A DNA stretch of 64,000 nucleotides, taken from NCBI GenBank assembly GCA_949126835.1, contig OX421499.1:30356490-30420489 (forward strand), read 5' to 3'. Each line of letters opens with the position of its first letter. The first letter of the stretch is position 1. The position numbers and the translations under genes are program-made. The notes beneath the pieces are model-generated. The model saw only the letters and a program-made list of their open reading frames with translations. It did not search any database and had not been told where the DNA came from. The stretch comes from Anisus vortex (taxonomy: Eukaryota > Mollusca > Gastropoda > Planorbidae). Shown in pieces: positions 23,461-33,784 of the stretch.

Positions 23461-23960
23461 GTTTGTGGTGGGCATACTCTGTTTAGGCAATTTCTACATT
23501 TAAAAGGAGTTTGTGGTGGGCTTATTCTGTTTAGGCGATTTCTACATTTAAAAGGAGTTTGTGGTGGGCATACTCTGTTTAGGCAATTTCTACATTTAAA
23601 AGGAGTTTGTGGTGGGCTTATTCTGTTTAGGCGATTTCTACATTTAAAAGGAGTTTGTGGTGGGCATACTCTGTTTAGGCAATTTCTACATTTAAAAGGA
23701 GTTTGTGGTGGGCTTATTCTGTATAGGCGATTTCTTCAACTAGAAGGAGTTTGTGGTGGGCTTATTCTATTTAGGCAATTTCTTCAACTAGAAGGAGTTT
23801 GTGGTGGGCTTATTCTGTTTAGGCAATTTCTTCAACTAGAAGGAGTTTGTGGTGGGCTTATTCTGTTTAGGCAATTTCTTCAACTAGAAGGAGTTTGTGG
23901 TGGGCTTATTCTGTTTAGGCAATTTCTTCAACTAGAAGGAGTTTGTGGTGGGCTTATTCT
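23461..23960 (+). repeat. 48-bp minisatellite, ten units
   Basis: Ten units of exactly 48 bases begin at 23461, followed by a partial unit. Units 1-5 alternate between two types (GGCATACT..GGCAATT and GGCTTATT..GGCGATT, both ending in ACATTTAAAAGGA). Units 6-10 are a different, more uniform type ending in CAACTAGAAGGA. Confidence 0.95.
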
Positions 23961-23964
23961 TTAC

Positions 23965-24550
23965 AAACACAACAATTTAAAGTAATTATATTGACATAGG
24001 AAATAGGATGTTATAGACTTAGAATGTTGCCACAGAATACTTTAAAGAAATACATCCAATCACCCAAGTGTGTTTATATTTTCTTGCCCTTCACATTTTC
24101 ACTACAAACACAATTGAAATAACATTGAAGTCTTTAAGGAAAAAATATTTTAAATCTTTATAGATACATGGTTTTGTTTTAGGTTTTAGATAATCAGAAA
24201 ACGTCTAAAGTTTACATTCCATAAATAATATGTAACCACTCGGATGATATATTATGTATAGGCCTATATATGATTCCAGCCCAGTGTGATGCACAATCGT
24301 CTCTCGAGACGGAAGAATGCCCGACGATAGGTCTATGGAAATATTGGTTCCACCTCTGACTATGGAGAAATATCCTGTGTATGACTTAACATTCCCAATA
24401 ATATTTTTATTTTCATTGGAAGCTTGAGACAGACGAATAAAAAAGGATTTGCATTTTACACATGTTCGAACTTTCCGGTAATTGCCTATCAATAATATTC
24501 AAAGAAAACAAACTTTCTCATATAGCGCAGAACGTTATGGCTAAAGATGT
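23965..24550. other. Downstream region of the TLC-like gene
   Basis: No gene. On the minus strand an AATAAA lies at about 24407-24412, some 140 bases past the stop codon of the next gene, and is a plausible poly(A) signal. 24290-24340 carries the CGTCTCTCGAGACGG repeat core. Confidence 0.4.
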
Positions 24551-25598
24551 TTAAAGTCTGGCGATGTCGTCTGTCATATTTTCCATCATGTTATCCAACA
24601 GTGCTATCTGACTCGAGTGTGTATCCTGCGTCATGCGTTCGTGGCTACCCGACGGCGTGGTCTCACGGTAAATGTCCGCTTGCATTTTATGGAGCAAAAA
24701 ATATTTGGAGTTCTCGTTAGTCTTCGACGCGCCCAGTGGGTCTTTCATTTTGCCAGGCGGCTGGTAGAAGATGTTGGGACTGTCACGCGACCGGAAGATA
24801 CTGTCGTTCAACTCCTTCACGTGATCTTGCTTGCTTTTCTCCGGGCTTTCATAGAACCCCTCCGGAGTTCCGGAGCGGAAGTCGCCGGACAAAGCCTCCG
24901 GGTAGTCCTGGACAGAGAAAGGGATGAAAGAGTCGTAGTTATAGGCGGGGCGGGGACGAGACGGGCGGGCGGAAAGCTGTAAAACGCGCCGGGCGCTTTG
25001 GAAGATGATGAGGGAGTGGTAGAAGAGCGAGTAGCTCCCAAGGGCGATGGTGGTCACTTTGGGGACGTTATCCATGATCATGGGCGATTCTTGCCGGATG
25101 GCCAGTAAGAGAATGACCAGTGGGAGGAGCGCCCTGCACGCGACGCACGTTATGCAGGAAACAAGCGCCGCCTTCTTGTAGGAGCCCGAATCTCTCCGTG
25201 AGAATTTCACCAAGCGGCAGAACTCCAGGGGTGTGGAGCTCACCTCCATCAGGGAGACGGTGACGCCGAACAGGAGGTTCTGCTTGTAGCCGAGGAAGAC
25301 CACGCTTGAGGCCGAGCTCAGCAGGTTGTAGATGACGTCCAGGGGCCTGTGTCCGGAATGGCCCGTTGTGGGAGAGCTCCGAGCCGCGGCGGACATGAGG
25401 ACCGCGGTCTCCTTGACCAGCGCTATCCGGCCCGCCGCCACTAGGAAGCGCGCCGCTCCGGCGCAGAGGATAAAGTTGATGAGGAAATTAGGGTAGGGGG
25501 ACGGTTGGTGGCTAAACGGCAGCGAGGAGATAGTGGTGTAAGTCAATGCAGTGAATATCAACACCACAAGAATCCAAAGAGTTACTTGTTCAGTCAAT
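24551..25598 (-). CDS. TLC-like protein, coding exon 2
   Basis: 1048 bases with stop TAA at 24551-24553. Acceptor at 25599-25601 (TCTGCAG). The exon is much more GC-rich (about 24800-25450) than the flanking DNA, and the antisense open frames there are shadows of this composition. Confidence 0.7.
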
Positions 25599-28532
25599 CT
25601 GCAGATTGAAAAAAATCGATTTAATTATGAAATACAAAGAGGTAAAATAAAAGGTTCTAGCATCGATATAACTATGTGTATTAGATAGAGATATTTGTAT
25701 TAGATAAATATATTTGTATTAGAACAGTTTGTATTACTTTAAAGGGAAATATAATATTTTTTCGCAAAAAGATTTCTTTGACTGACTTGGAGGCAAGATA
25801 TTATTTTTTTACTAAATGTAAATGAAGTAATAAGAGTAATGATTTATGAATAATTTGATCATATGAGATTCAGATTCACGGATATCTAGGGAAGTGTAAT
25901 ATATCATCAAGGATATCTTTCCCCACAAAGGAATTGGGATATATCCTGTCTTTGATGCATCCATAAATCTGATGCGTTCTTAGTGAATTCCATCGTTGAT
26001 GCCCTTAACAAAACAAATTGATGGGTTCCTAAGTACAAGCGTGGGCGCAATGCGCCCTGCTGGCCGCAAGTGCTATATGACACGTGAAAACATTTGACCG
26101 ATTTTTATTTGACATATAAGAACATAAAATATACAAATTACATATTTATATGGCGTTATACATAACAAAGTCTTCGAAAGCGCTTTACTCATAGATCATA
26201 TGTTATTAAAATAAATCGAAAAAGTGTGTTTTTAATTTTGTTTTAAAAATGTCAACGTTGTCGGCTTGTTTAATTGTGTTCAGAAGTTCATTCCACCACA
26301 GAGCTGCTACGACGTTGTATGAGTGAGCTGCAAATGTTTCACTTTTTACTGGTACCTTGAGCGGTAGATGGATTCTGTTTGATGTGGATCTGATGTACCG
26401 GGGAGATTGTCCATGAAGGCATCTAAGGATTAACGTAACGTTTTCACTCACAAGAACCATAAAACGTAACATTGGGGGCGAGAAAAAGTTTATCTTCATG
26501 GTCCTATCTTAGTTTTGTAGTTTTGTACGAGGGGCTTGGTAAAAAGTAACATCATTTGAAAACAGAAGGGTCTCATAGTTAGTTATGCTCTATTATTTTA
26601 AAAAAATAAAGCACAGTTTGTGGACATGTTGCAATACAATAACAGGAAACACTCGAAACAAATATCCACCAACAATGTAGCTAGCTACCGATCTATACTG
26701 TGTCTTTAATTACACAGACGAACCGACAGGGCTATAACGTTTCGGGCAGGGGTCGGCAACCTACGGAACGCGTGACAGACTTGTCACGCAGGACTATTTT
26801 AATTGGCACTGGGAAGACTACACAAAATGGTACTTCACGTCTCTTCTACAAGACACTAAGTGCTAGAGCAGGATTACCTTTAAGGCTGTTGGCACGCTGA
26901 ATGAATTTGAAATCATACTTTGGCACACTATTGTCAAAAGGTTGCCGACCCCTGGACTAAAAGGTGGAGAGTGGCGGGATTGGGGCGATAAAAAAAGTAG
27001 GGGGGGCATACCGTTAATTCTTATCAATATGATCTATGGTCAACTGATCAACCGGTCAACCATTCATGTTCGTACCCCCCTACACACACCTTTTTTTTCT
27101 CAAACGATTTTTAATCATCAAATGTTTCAATGTTAAATACGGTCTGATTCATTGTTGTAATAATATAATATAAGTATAAGAGATATTATTGTCTTCCTTG
27201 TCTAAGCTTATTTATATTTAATAAGACAGTCATGCGCTTTAGCCTATCCCTTGACAGTTCAAAAAGTACAATGACCTGCCATACCTACTTCCTTGTTGTT
27301 GACGACTTGCCTAGTTAACTGTTTAATATATTGTCCTTTAAAGGTGTCTTCTTTTTTTACTACCTTATTATATTATATAAGTATGTAATCGATGTGCTCT
27401 GCACTTTTAGTATTGAGCTTGTGGATTATGTATTTACTTGTATGGTATATACTAATCTTGTATGAATTTATATTTTGTGCACTGATTGCACATTTTATGC
27501 ACTGATATTGAATCTGCTGGTATTGAATGATGTTGTGTGCACTGATATTATATCTAATGGTATCGTATGCTCTTGTATTGGATCAACTGCTATTGTTTGT
27601 TTTGTTATTACATGTATTATCTTATCTTATATATTACAGACGCTCCTTCTTTAAAGAAGATTATTGCGTCATACGCTCATCCGTAGTCCGAGTCTAGTCT
27701 AGCATCTTTATAAATGTTTTAAATGATGTTAAGTTACTGGTTTTCCTGGTTTGTTCAGGCAACCCATTCCATGCCCGAATGCCACTCGTGAAGAAAGAGT
27801 ACTTATATGCACATTACATTGCGTCGGGTATTTTTCTATATTATTATATTTACACTGAATAACATATTAGAAGTACAAAACTTTTAATTAAGCCATACAT
27901 TATCATTAGAAGTATCAAACATTTACATTAAACAATGCATTTGAGCTACTATCTTCGAGTGCTCAAATCAAAGCATGGGCCATCAATGAAGGAAACTGCG
28001 CTCTTCATCACAGTCACTCCTTAAAACTCCCAGTGTTGTTGGACACAAAAAAAGAAGTATCTGGGACTGCCCTCATTTTAATCTGTGGCACCTTCTTTAT
28101 GGAACAGATTACCTCAGACAATGAGAGAATCTGAGACAAAAGAGTCTTTGAAAAAGAACTTAAAGACCTTTCTCTTTTGCTAATGGATGTGTGCCTTACA
28201 TAGCAATACATCTGCACTGCAATGCACACCAAGAGCACACCGAGCAAGTTAAATTTTATAGCATGGATAGAAGCGCTATTAGAAATTATCATTATTATTA
28301 TTGTTACTAAGACACATTGAAAGGAAGAAAATCGAAATACTTACACCATAGCCAAACGATTTGGTCTTCTCCTGTGCACAGCCACCAGACATCCTCCAGG
28401 TGACTGCTTACTGCAGGCTATGGCCATGACCTGGTCAACTAGTCTCGCCAGGAGAAAGTGGACGACCACGCAGATATTGACGGTCAGTGAAATCATCACG
28501 ACGTCCTGCTGGACAATGGCGAATGCAGCCAT
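24551..28532 (-). CDS. Multi-pass membrane protein with TLC-like domain, 411 residues, two coding exons
   Basis: The coding exons are 28345-28532 and 24551-25598, joined in phase 2 (GT|A) with a GTAAGT donor and an ATCTGCAG acceptor. ATG at 28532-28530 is the first in frame after an upstream in-frame TAG. Hydrophobic segments include residues 14-30 (VVMISLTVNICVVVHFLL), WILVVLIFTALTYT, FLINFILCAGAARFLVAAG and RALLPLVILLLAI. HRPLDVIYNLL followed by LMEVSSTPLEFCRLVKF resembles the HxxxD and ME(V/S)STP region of TRAM-LAG1-CLN8 proteins, so a membrane lipid-related role is a family-based guess. The last 120 or so residues are a polar, Ser/Pro-rich tail, probably cytosolic. Some other 6-7 TM protein remains possible. 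Confidence 0.6.
25599..26185. other. Intron of the TLC-like gene, left part
   Basis: AT-rich intron. No other gene recognised. TAGGCCTA is absent from the whole intron (25599-28344). Confidence 0.5.
26190..26505 (-). mobile_element. LINE C-terminal remnant inside the intron
   Basis: A 97-codon minus-strand frame contains a typical RT C-terminal tail of CR1/Jockey-type elements: SETFAAHSYNVVAALWWN, ELLNTIKQA and FKTKLKTHFF. It is the final part of the protein only. Confidence 0.65.
26747..26954. mobile_element. hAT-type MITE, CAGGGGTCGGCAACCT ends
   Basis: Left end CAGGGGTCGGCAACCT; right end GGTTGCCGACCCCTG: 15-bp inverted ends. About 208 bases, with a GGCACACTATT.. motif shared with the copies at 33079 and 61981. 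The flanking 8-mers do not match here. Confidence 0.8.
27612..27840 (-). mobile_element. LINE 3' end, family L2a, minus strand
   Basis: On the minus strand it reads a decayed RT C terminus (FFTSGIRAWNGLPEQTRKT-like), then GCGTATGACGCAATAATCTTC, GGAGCGTCTGTAATATA and an ATAAG-repeat tail. Related copies are at 29105-29372 and 31110-31345 on the plus strand. Confidence 0.65.
27960..28315 (+). mobile_element. LINE C-terminal remnant, plus strand
   Basis: The plus-strand frame near 28085-28170 reads SVAPSLWNRLPQTMRESETK and KKNLKTFLF, a typical LINE RT C terminus. The tail is CGCTATTAGAAATT followed by ATT repeats. It lies in the TLC-like gene's intron, close to exon 1. Confidence 0.7.
28345..28532 (-). 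CDS. TLC-like protein, coding exon 1
   Basis: 188 coding bases giving residues 1-62 plus two bases of codon 63. Donor GGT|GTAAGT at 28344. Encodes the first hydrophobic segment and a basic loop (HRRRPNR). Confidence 0.6.
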
Positions 28533-28801
28533 AGGACCCAATTGCTTAAGCTCGCTATAATCTCGATGAAGACACCAAGCGAGATGCGTCGGGCAGTAGT
28601 AACAAGATGGCGGACAGGAAACAGACTATCGGATATGAGAAAAACATTCCGTTATCATTGAACACCAGCGAGTCCATTTCTTTTTTCTGCATTCAGTCAA
28701 CAAAAAGACTTCCCTTGTGGATAATCATACATGGATAGCGGAGTTCCATCTGGTATGCTTAGTTGATCCATGATGTTATGTATATCAGCATGTTTTCTAG
28801 T
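28533..28801 (-). other. 5' UTR of the TLC-like gene, with two uORFs
   Basis: The minus strand has the acceptor TTTTTTTCAG at 28802-28804. Before the main ATG there are two upstream frames: one of 24 codons (MDQLSIPDGTPLSMYDY...) and one of 45 codons that is strongly hydrophobic in its middle (FFSYPIVCFLSAILLLL). Both stop before the main start. Either may lower translation of the main frame. Confidence 0.45.
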
Positions 28802-28804
28802 CTG

Positions 28805-29100
28805 AAAAAAACTGAAAACAAAAAGATAACTCTTGTTAAGTTATGACTCTTGTGTTTGTAATTATCAGATTCACCCTGTGTACTATTGCACATCATAATT
28901 TCCTTCAAAATACAATTATTATTTTTAAAGTTCGTGATAAAAAAAAAAAACTATAAACGATATTCCATAATGGTGGATGTATTGGGTGTGGTGAAAGGCA
29001 AGAGTAGGCCAAGAGTTAAATCACTAAACCAAGAAGCTATAGAGGACAGAAGGGCAAAGAGAAAAAAATAATAATAATAGGCCTACATAGGACATTAAAT
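28805..29100. other. Intron or spacer upstream of the TLC-like gene
   Basis: AT-rich, with a poly-A stretch near 28940. A 61-codon plus-strand frame here shows no domain. Confidence 0.35.
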
Positions 29101-29104
29101 AACT

Positions 29105-29372
29105 TAGCAATGCAACACAATAACAATCTGTTACAATGCTCAGATAAACGTATTGACAAAACACTTTTCTTTTCTCTTATGCGAAACTAAATGCATGTAA
29201 TTACTCTTTCTTCCCGAATGGCATCCGGAAAAGGGTTGCCTGAACAAACCAAGAAAACAAGTAACTTAACATCATTAAAAAAACTAATAAAAACGCAAGA
29301 CTAGGCGGATGAGCTTAGAACGCAATAATCTTCTCTATAGAAGGAGCATCTGTAATATTGCATGTAAGATAA
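29105..29372 (+). mobile_element. LINE 3' end, family L2a
   Basis: Shares TCTTATGCG, AAATGCATGTAA, GGGTTGCCTGAACAAACCA and CGCAATAATCTTCT with the copies at 27612 and 31110. It ends in TGTAATATTGCATGTAAGATAA. Confidence 0.65.
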
Positions 29373-30139
29373 ACAACACCTGTGGTAAAGTGATTAACTA
29401 TTAGCCTGATATTAATTAGTCCACACATTAGTCACATAGCGCTTTCAATAATTTTCCATTTTAATAAAACAAACTTAGTCGGGAGAGCCGAGAAATCAAT
29501 CAAGCGATAACGAGTTAGCGGGAGTCACTCCTCAATTAATACACTAGACACGACCAACATGTTTTTGATGTTACTTATAGTCTAGTATAATAAGCGATAA
29601 AAATGTTAGTAAGTCACTATGTCAAAATATAAAAATATCCGGGTCACTTAAAAAAGAAAGTTTTTTTGGAAATGCTGAGCATAAACTATGAAGACCAAAT
29701 GAAAACAAAAGGCCTCACAAGATGTTTCCATGTTGAAGGCCAAGTTCGTGCGTTACCTTTCGTTGACTTTCTTTTTTTTTAAGCAATAGACGTGTGTGTA
29801 GGTATTTGTTAAAGCTGTAGGCCTAAGTATAGGCCTACACCTAGTTATAAAACTGATCACTATCATAATCTACACGGTATAGAGTTCTATAGAGTATAGG
29901 CTAATTAATATTCAATAAACTTTTTATAACTTTAAAATTAATATAGGCTACATATTATTATATTTTGACGCCTTTGAGCTTTGGGGTATTATTCCTTTGG
30001 ATGCTTTGGCCTTCTGTTTTGACCTAACTAGCCAAAAATGTTTAAAAAATCTTTAGGCCTACGCGTAACAGTAAAAAAAAAAAAAAAAGTAAATTCAACC
30101 TTCGGTAAGACGTGTTTGGTTCAGTATTAACGATTTGTC
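29373..30139. other. AT-rich spacer
   Basis: No gene. TAGGCCTA at about 29818, 29831 and 30055; TAGGCTA at about 29899 and 29943. Confidence 0.4.
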
Positions 30140-30665
30140 TGTACATAATGTATACAGAGCTAAAGCCTTAGTCTCCCAACAAAGCTCAGACTTTATAGAG
30201 TCATTGTCAAAACCACTGTTCTGTATGGATGTGAGACCTGGACGCTGCTATCCGCAAATTAAAAGAAGTTGCAGGCATTGGAAAATAAACACATGAGAAA
30301 AATACTTCGCATCTCCTACGTATAGAACTTAGGACTAATGAATATGTCAGGGACAGAATATTCTCAATTGCAGGCCCTTAAGAAAACAATATGACAACAA
30401 CAAACGGCGCAAATCGACATGGATAGGTCATGTGTTGCGGCATAATATTAATAACCTGACAAAAACAATCCCCCAGGACAAGGTAGAAGATGGACGTTGG
30501 AGAGGCCGCCAGGAAGATGATGGTCCGCGAATTTAAAATATTGGACAGGGCTGCAGTTGACTCAGATATTGACAACTGCTCAAGATAGGCAAAATTGGAG
30601 AAAATTGACTGCTGATGTGTCCATTCGCTCCCCCCAAAACGACCACAACAGTTAAGAGTTTAATG
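30140..30665 (+). mobile_element. LINE reverse transcriptase C-terminal fragment
   Basis: Broken plus-strand frames read VLYGCETWTLLSAN, ALENKHMRKILRISY, IPQDKVEDGRWRGRQED and WRKLTADVSIRSPQ-like pieces, the thumb and C-terminal part of an RTE/jockey-like endonuclease-RT polyprotein. Multiple stops. Confidence 0.7.
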
Positions 30666-30744
30666 ATGATGAGCGAATACAGAAACAAACTAGGTCTACC
30701 GGTAAGCATACCCGTCACTACAAAGAATATAGGCCTACCTGGAA

Positions 30745-30930
30745 AGTTGTGTGCACGCCCATAGCACTAGTTGGAATCACAGTTCGAATCCAATAGAAAA
30801 TAACAACAGCACTCTCCTTCTACTGTGCGGTACTTGACACCAGATTGGGGAAAGCTAAAGGCGGCTATAAAATTGTGCTTACCACACAACCACCCTCGTG
30901 ACCAATGAAACGAGTGTCGAATTTTTATTT
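30745..30930 (+). repeat. Diverged SINE, family 1
   Basis: Contains a B-box-like AGTTCGAATCC at 30780-30790, GTACTTGACACCAG.TTGGGG, AAAGCTAAAGGCGGCT and ATTGTGC, weakly matching the family 1 body. Confidence 0.5.
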
Positions 30931-30987
30931 TATCAAATTCTGGGCCTAGACGAGTAAATCTACATGCTTGTCTAGAAGCAAAACTAA

Positions 30988-31110
30988 CCATAACCAATAA
31001 CAACCTGTTGCAATGTTCAGATAAACTAACCATAACCAATAACAACCTGTTGCAATGTTCAGATAAACTAACCATAACCAATAACAACCTGTTGCAATGT
31101 TCAGATAAAC
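30988..31110 (+). repeat. 42-bp tandem repeat, three copies
   Basis: Three nearly perfect copies of a unit containing CTAACCATAACCAATAACA and TGTTGCAATGTTCAGATAAA. The same TTCAGATAAAC segment occurs once, before the related LINE copy at 29105, so the triplication arose within one LINE copy. Confidence 0.9.
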
Positions 31111-31350
31111 AGAAAGGCAAAAACACGTTCCTAATCTCTTATGCGAGAACAAATGCATGTAAGTACGCTTTCTTCCCGAGTGGCATTCGGGCATGAAATG
31201 GGTTGCCTGAACAAACCAGGAAAACCCGTAACTTAACCAGCATTTAAAACATGAATAAAAATGTAAGACTAAAATCGGACCACGGATGAGCGTAGGACGC
31301 AATAATCTTCTTTATAAAAGGAGCGTCTGTAATATATAAGATAAGATAAC
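31110..31350 (+). mobile_element. LINE 3' end, family L2a
   Basis: RT C-terminal remnant (FLISYARTNACKYAFFPSG, GLPEQTRK), then an untranslated tail with GACGCAATAATCTTC and an ATAAG repeat. Same family as 27612 (minus) and 29105. Confidence 0.7.
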
Positions 31351-32470
31351 CTACCGTTTTCATACCACTTTGGTTTGTGTGTGTAGCACAATGCCAAGCC
31401 GCGTTATAATTTCTCTCCATAGCCCAGTAAACTCAGGAACACTTATTAGTTTAGACTGGCTTTTCTTCTTTATTTTTAAAGCTGGTTTCGAGCCCATGAC
31501 ATTCGAAAAAGTCATCCAACGCTCAGGCAGCTTGATCAGGTTATCGTTAATTTGTTTTGTTTGTGCCTATGTTCAAGCAACCAACACGGCCTCATCATCA
31601 TTTTGTTGTTGTTATTTTAATATTAATTAAAGAGCAAAAATCATTTATCGGCCCAGTCAGAATTGTCCCCGTTATACAAAACTGTCCCAATGTGACGTAT
31701 AAAGTCTTTCCCACCTTCTCCCCCTTTCCTACCCTCCTGCCACCCCACAAAATACAATAAACGTTTCCTGCAAGCTTAAAAGACATTCACAATGGATTAA
31801 GCTAATCTTTATGTAATTTGAGACTCGGGTACATTAGCATAATCAATTTCAATTTTATTTACTTTATTCCGGAGTGAGAATCGATGTACAGAAGCCTTGA
31901 TCTAACATGAAGCAATGATAATAATATTTCATTTCTATTATATTTAATATCGTATTTTATTATTATTATTGAACTCATTTTTTTTTATTTATACATTTAA
32001 AATTCTAATTCTTTTATTATAATTCTGATTTATTCACATAAAATATGTTATAAAATATGTTATAGAATCTCATGTAATCATGTCTAATGGATTCTCAATT
32101 TATTCATTTTGGCTAGATGAATTAAATCCAATGTATCCATTTTCAACTCTATATTATGCGCAAACATACATACCTTATCAATCAGAAGTGGAGATAAGAA
32201 CAGGCGTTAGCTTATTCTGGAAATTGTAAGTCTTGAAACCGATGTAATATTATAGTATACATTGATAACACACTTTTATTATAAACAGCGAAATATTCAC
32301 AAATTAACAAAAAATTACGGACTTTCGACGCAGATAACTAACTACACAATGCAAAAATCCTTTTTCGTGGTTTTCTGATTATGAAACGATTGATTTAGAA
32401 TGTAATAAAACAAAAAGTTTGCTTAGAAATCTTCCATTGTTGTTATGTTTCACTTATCCGTTGTTATTGT
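31351..32470. other. Spacer, no gene recognised
   Basis: AT-rich after 31800. The open frames at 31370-31786 show no domain. Confidence 0.35.
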
Positions 32471-32559
32471 AGTTTGATGTTGTTATTGTGCCGGGCCTAT
32501 ATAGCTGCTTTACTCCACCTGGTATTGCGACCCTCCCCTAACGGTCCTATGTCATTATT

Positions 32560-32900
32560 GTATTTCGCACGCGCTCTCTCGCTTTATCTCTCGATTTCCC
32601 GCGCCCCCCACCCCTATTTCTTCCCCTCTCTCTGTCTCTCCCATCAATATTTCTTAATACATTCCATTCCACCCTCCCCTCCCTGCCCGCCTCCCCCTTT
32701 CTCCCCCCCCCTACCCCCAGCGGCACAGTGACGCGAGCTTTAAAAAAACCAGGAAGTACAAAGCTCTAATGAATCTCTTTTGATTGGTCGCTATTTTTAG
32801 ATCCACATCTCGCGCGCCTCTCGCCTTCCCCCCCGCCCTCCCACAATGCTCTCTCGCTGGCTGGAAAAAAAAAATATAGAATATAATCGGGAAGTTCCCA
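32560..32900 (-). promoter_or_regulatory. Pyrimidine/CpG-rich island, possible promoter
   Basis: A C+T-rich tract (32560-32720), followed by CpG-containing CTCGCGCGCC and, on the minus strand, a CCAAT box (GACCAATC at about 32778). It lies 4 kb upstream of the minus-strand TLC-like gene, whose first exon was not found, so a link is possible but unproven. A poly-G run follows at 32918-32938. Confidence 0.22.
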
Positions 32901-33078
32901 AGAGTCAAGAAAATGGTTGGGGGGGGGGGGGAGGGGGGAATCAATATTTCGATTATACACAGCGTAAAAGTTGGCTTACTTATTTTCTTCCTATTAAAGT
33001 ACAGGGCCGGTTTAATATGAGCCGTGGCCCGGTACAAAGTACTCATCTAGTCTATAGGCTATAGTTTATTGTTTAAAT

Positions 33079-33275
33079 CAGGGGTCGGCAACCTTTCGAT
33101 AATAGTGTTTCAAAGTAGGATTTCTAATTCATTCAGCGTGCCAAGATCTTAAAAGTCACTCTGCTCTAACTCTACTCAATTTCTTTTTAAAAGAGACTGG
33201 AATTGCATTTTTGTGGGTTCTTCCGCATGTCATTGAAAAGTGCTTCGCACGCGTGCCGTAGGTTGCCGACCCCTG
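33079..33275. mobile_element. hAT-type MITE, CAGGGGTCGGCAACCT ends
   Basis: Left end CAGGGGTCGGCAACCT; right end GGTTGCCGACCCCTG. Flanks GTTTAAAT and TTCTAAAT agree at 6 of 8 positions. The copy is inverted in its interior relative to those at 26747 and 61981. Confidence 0.82.
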
Positions 33276-33784
33276 TTCTAAATAATTAAAGACTGTTAAT
33301 GATAAGCATTTTCTGGACTGAATTTCGGCACTATTCGTGATAGTTGTTTTCTTACCTATAGTAAAATAGTAGCCAAATCGTGTGATGGTGTTGCTAGGCA
33401 ACCAGAAAGCATACAATATTGCAGGTTGATGTACATGAACTATATGTACACATAAAAAAGACATGAACTTACTACATTTAATCATATTTTGATTAAGCGT
33501 GTTTGAGTTGTCGTTCCGAAGTCCCTCGTTCGAATATATTCTAAACGCCTGGGTTCTATATTCCCGGGCATGAAGGGTGTCTCTAACATGATTTCAATAG
33601 AACTGAAATGCTGTAAGGCGGTTGTGGTGGGCACATGATCTTCTTGTATGTTTGACAATATTATGTGGGGTCTAGGGAGAGGTTAATATGTTTCAAAATG
33701 AATTCCAAATCAGTCTTGTTAGTGTTGTCAAATTAAAGACTAAGTGATATTTCAAACACATTAAAACATATTTTTATCTTATCT
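33276..33784. other. Spacer between MITE and satellite
   Basis: No gene recognised. Confidence 0.4.

Noticed and set aside
23461..23960. Possible CRISPR-like array
   Set aside because: Head-to-tail tandem units without unique spacers, in a eukaryotic context.
24617..25041. Plus- and minus-strand frames overlapping the TLC-like exon 2
   Set aside because: Caused by the GC-rich coding sequence of exon 2; no recognisable protein.
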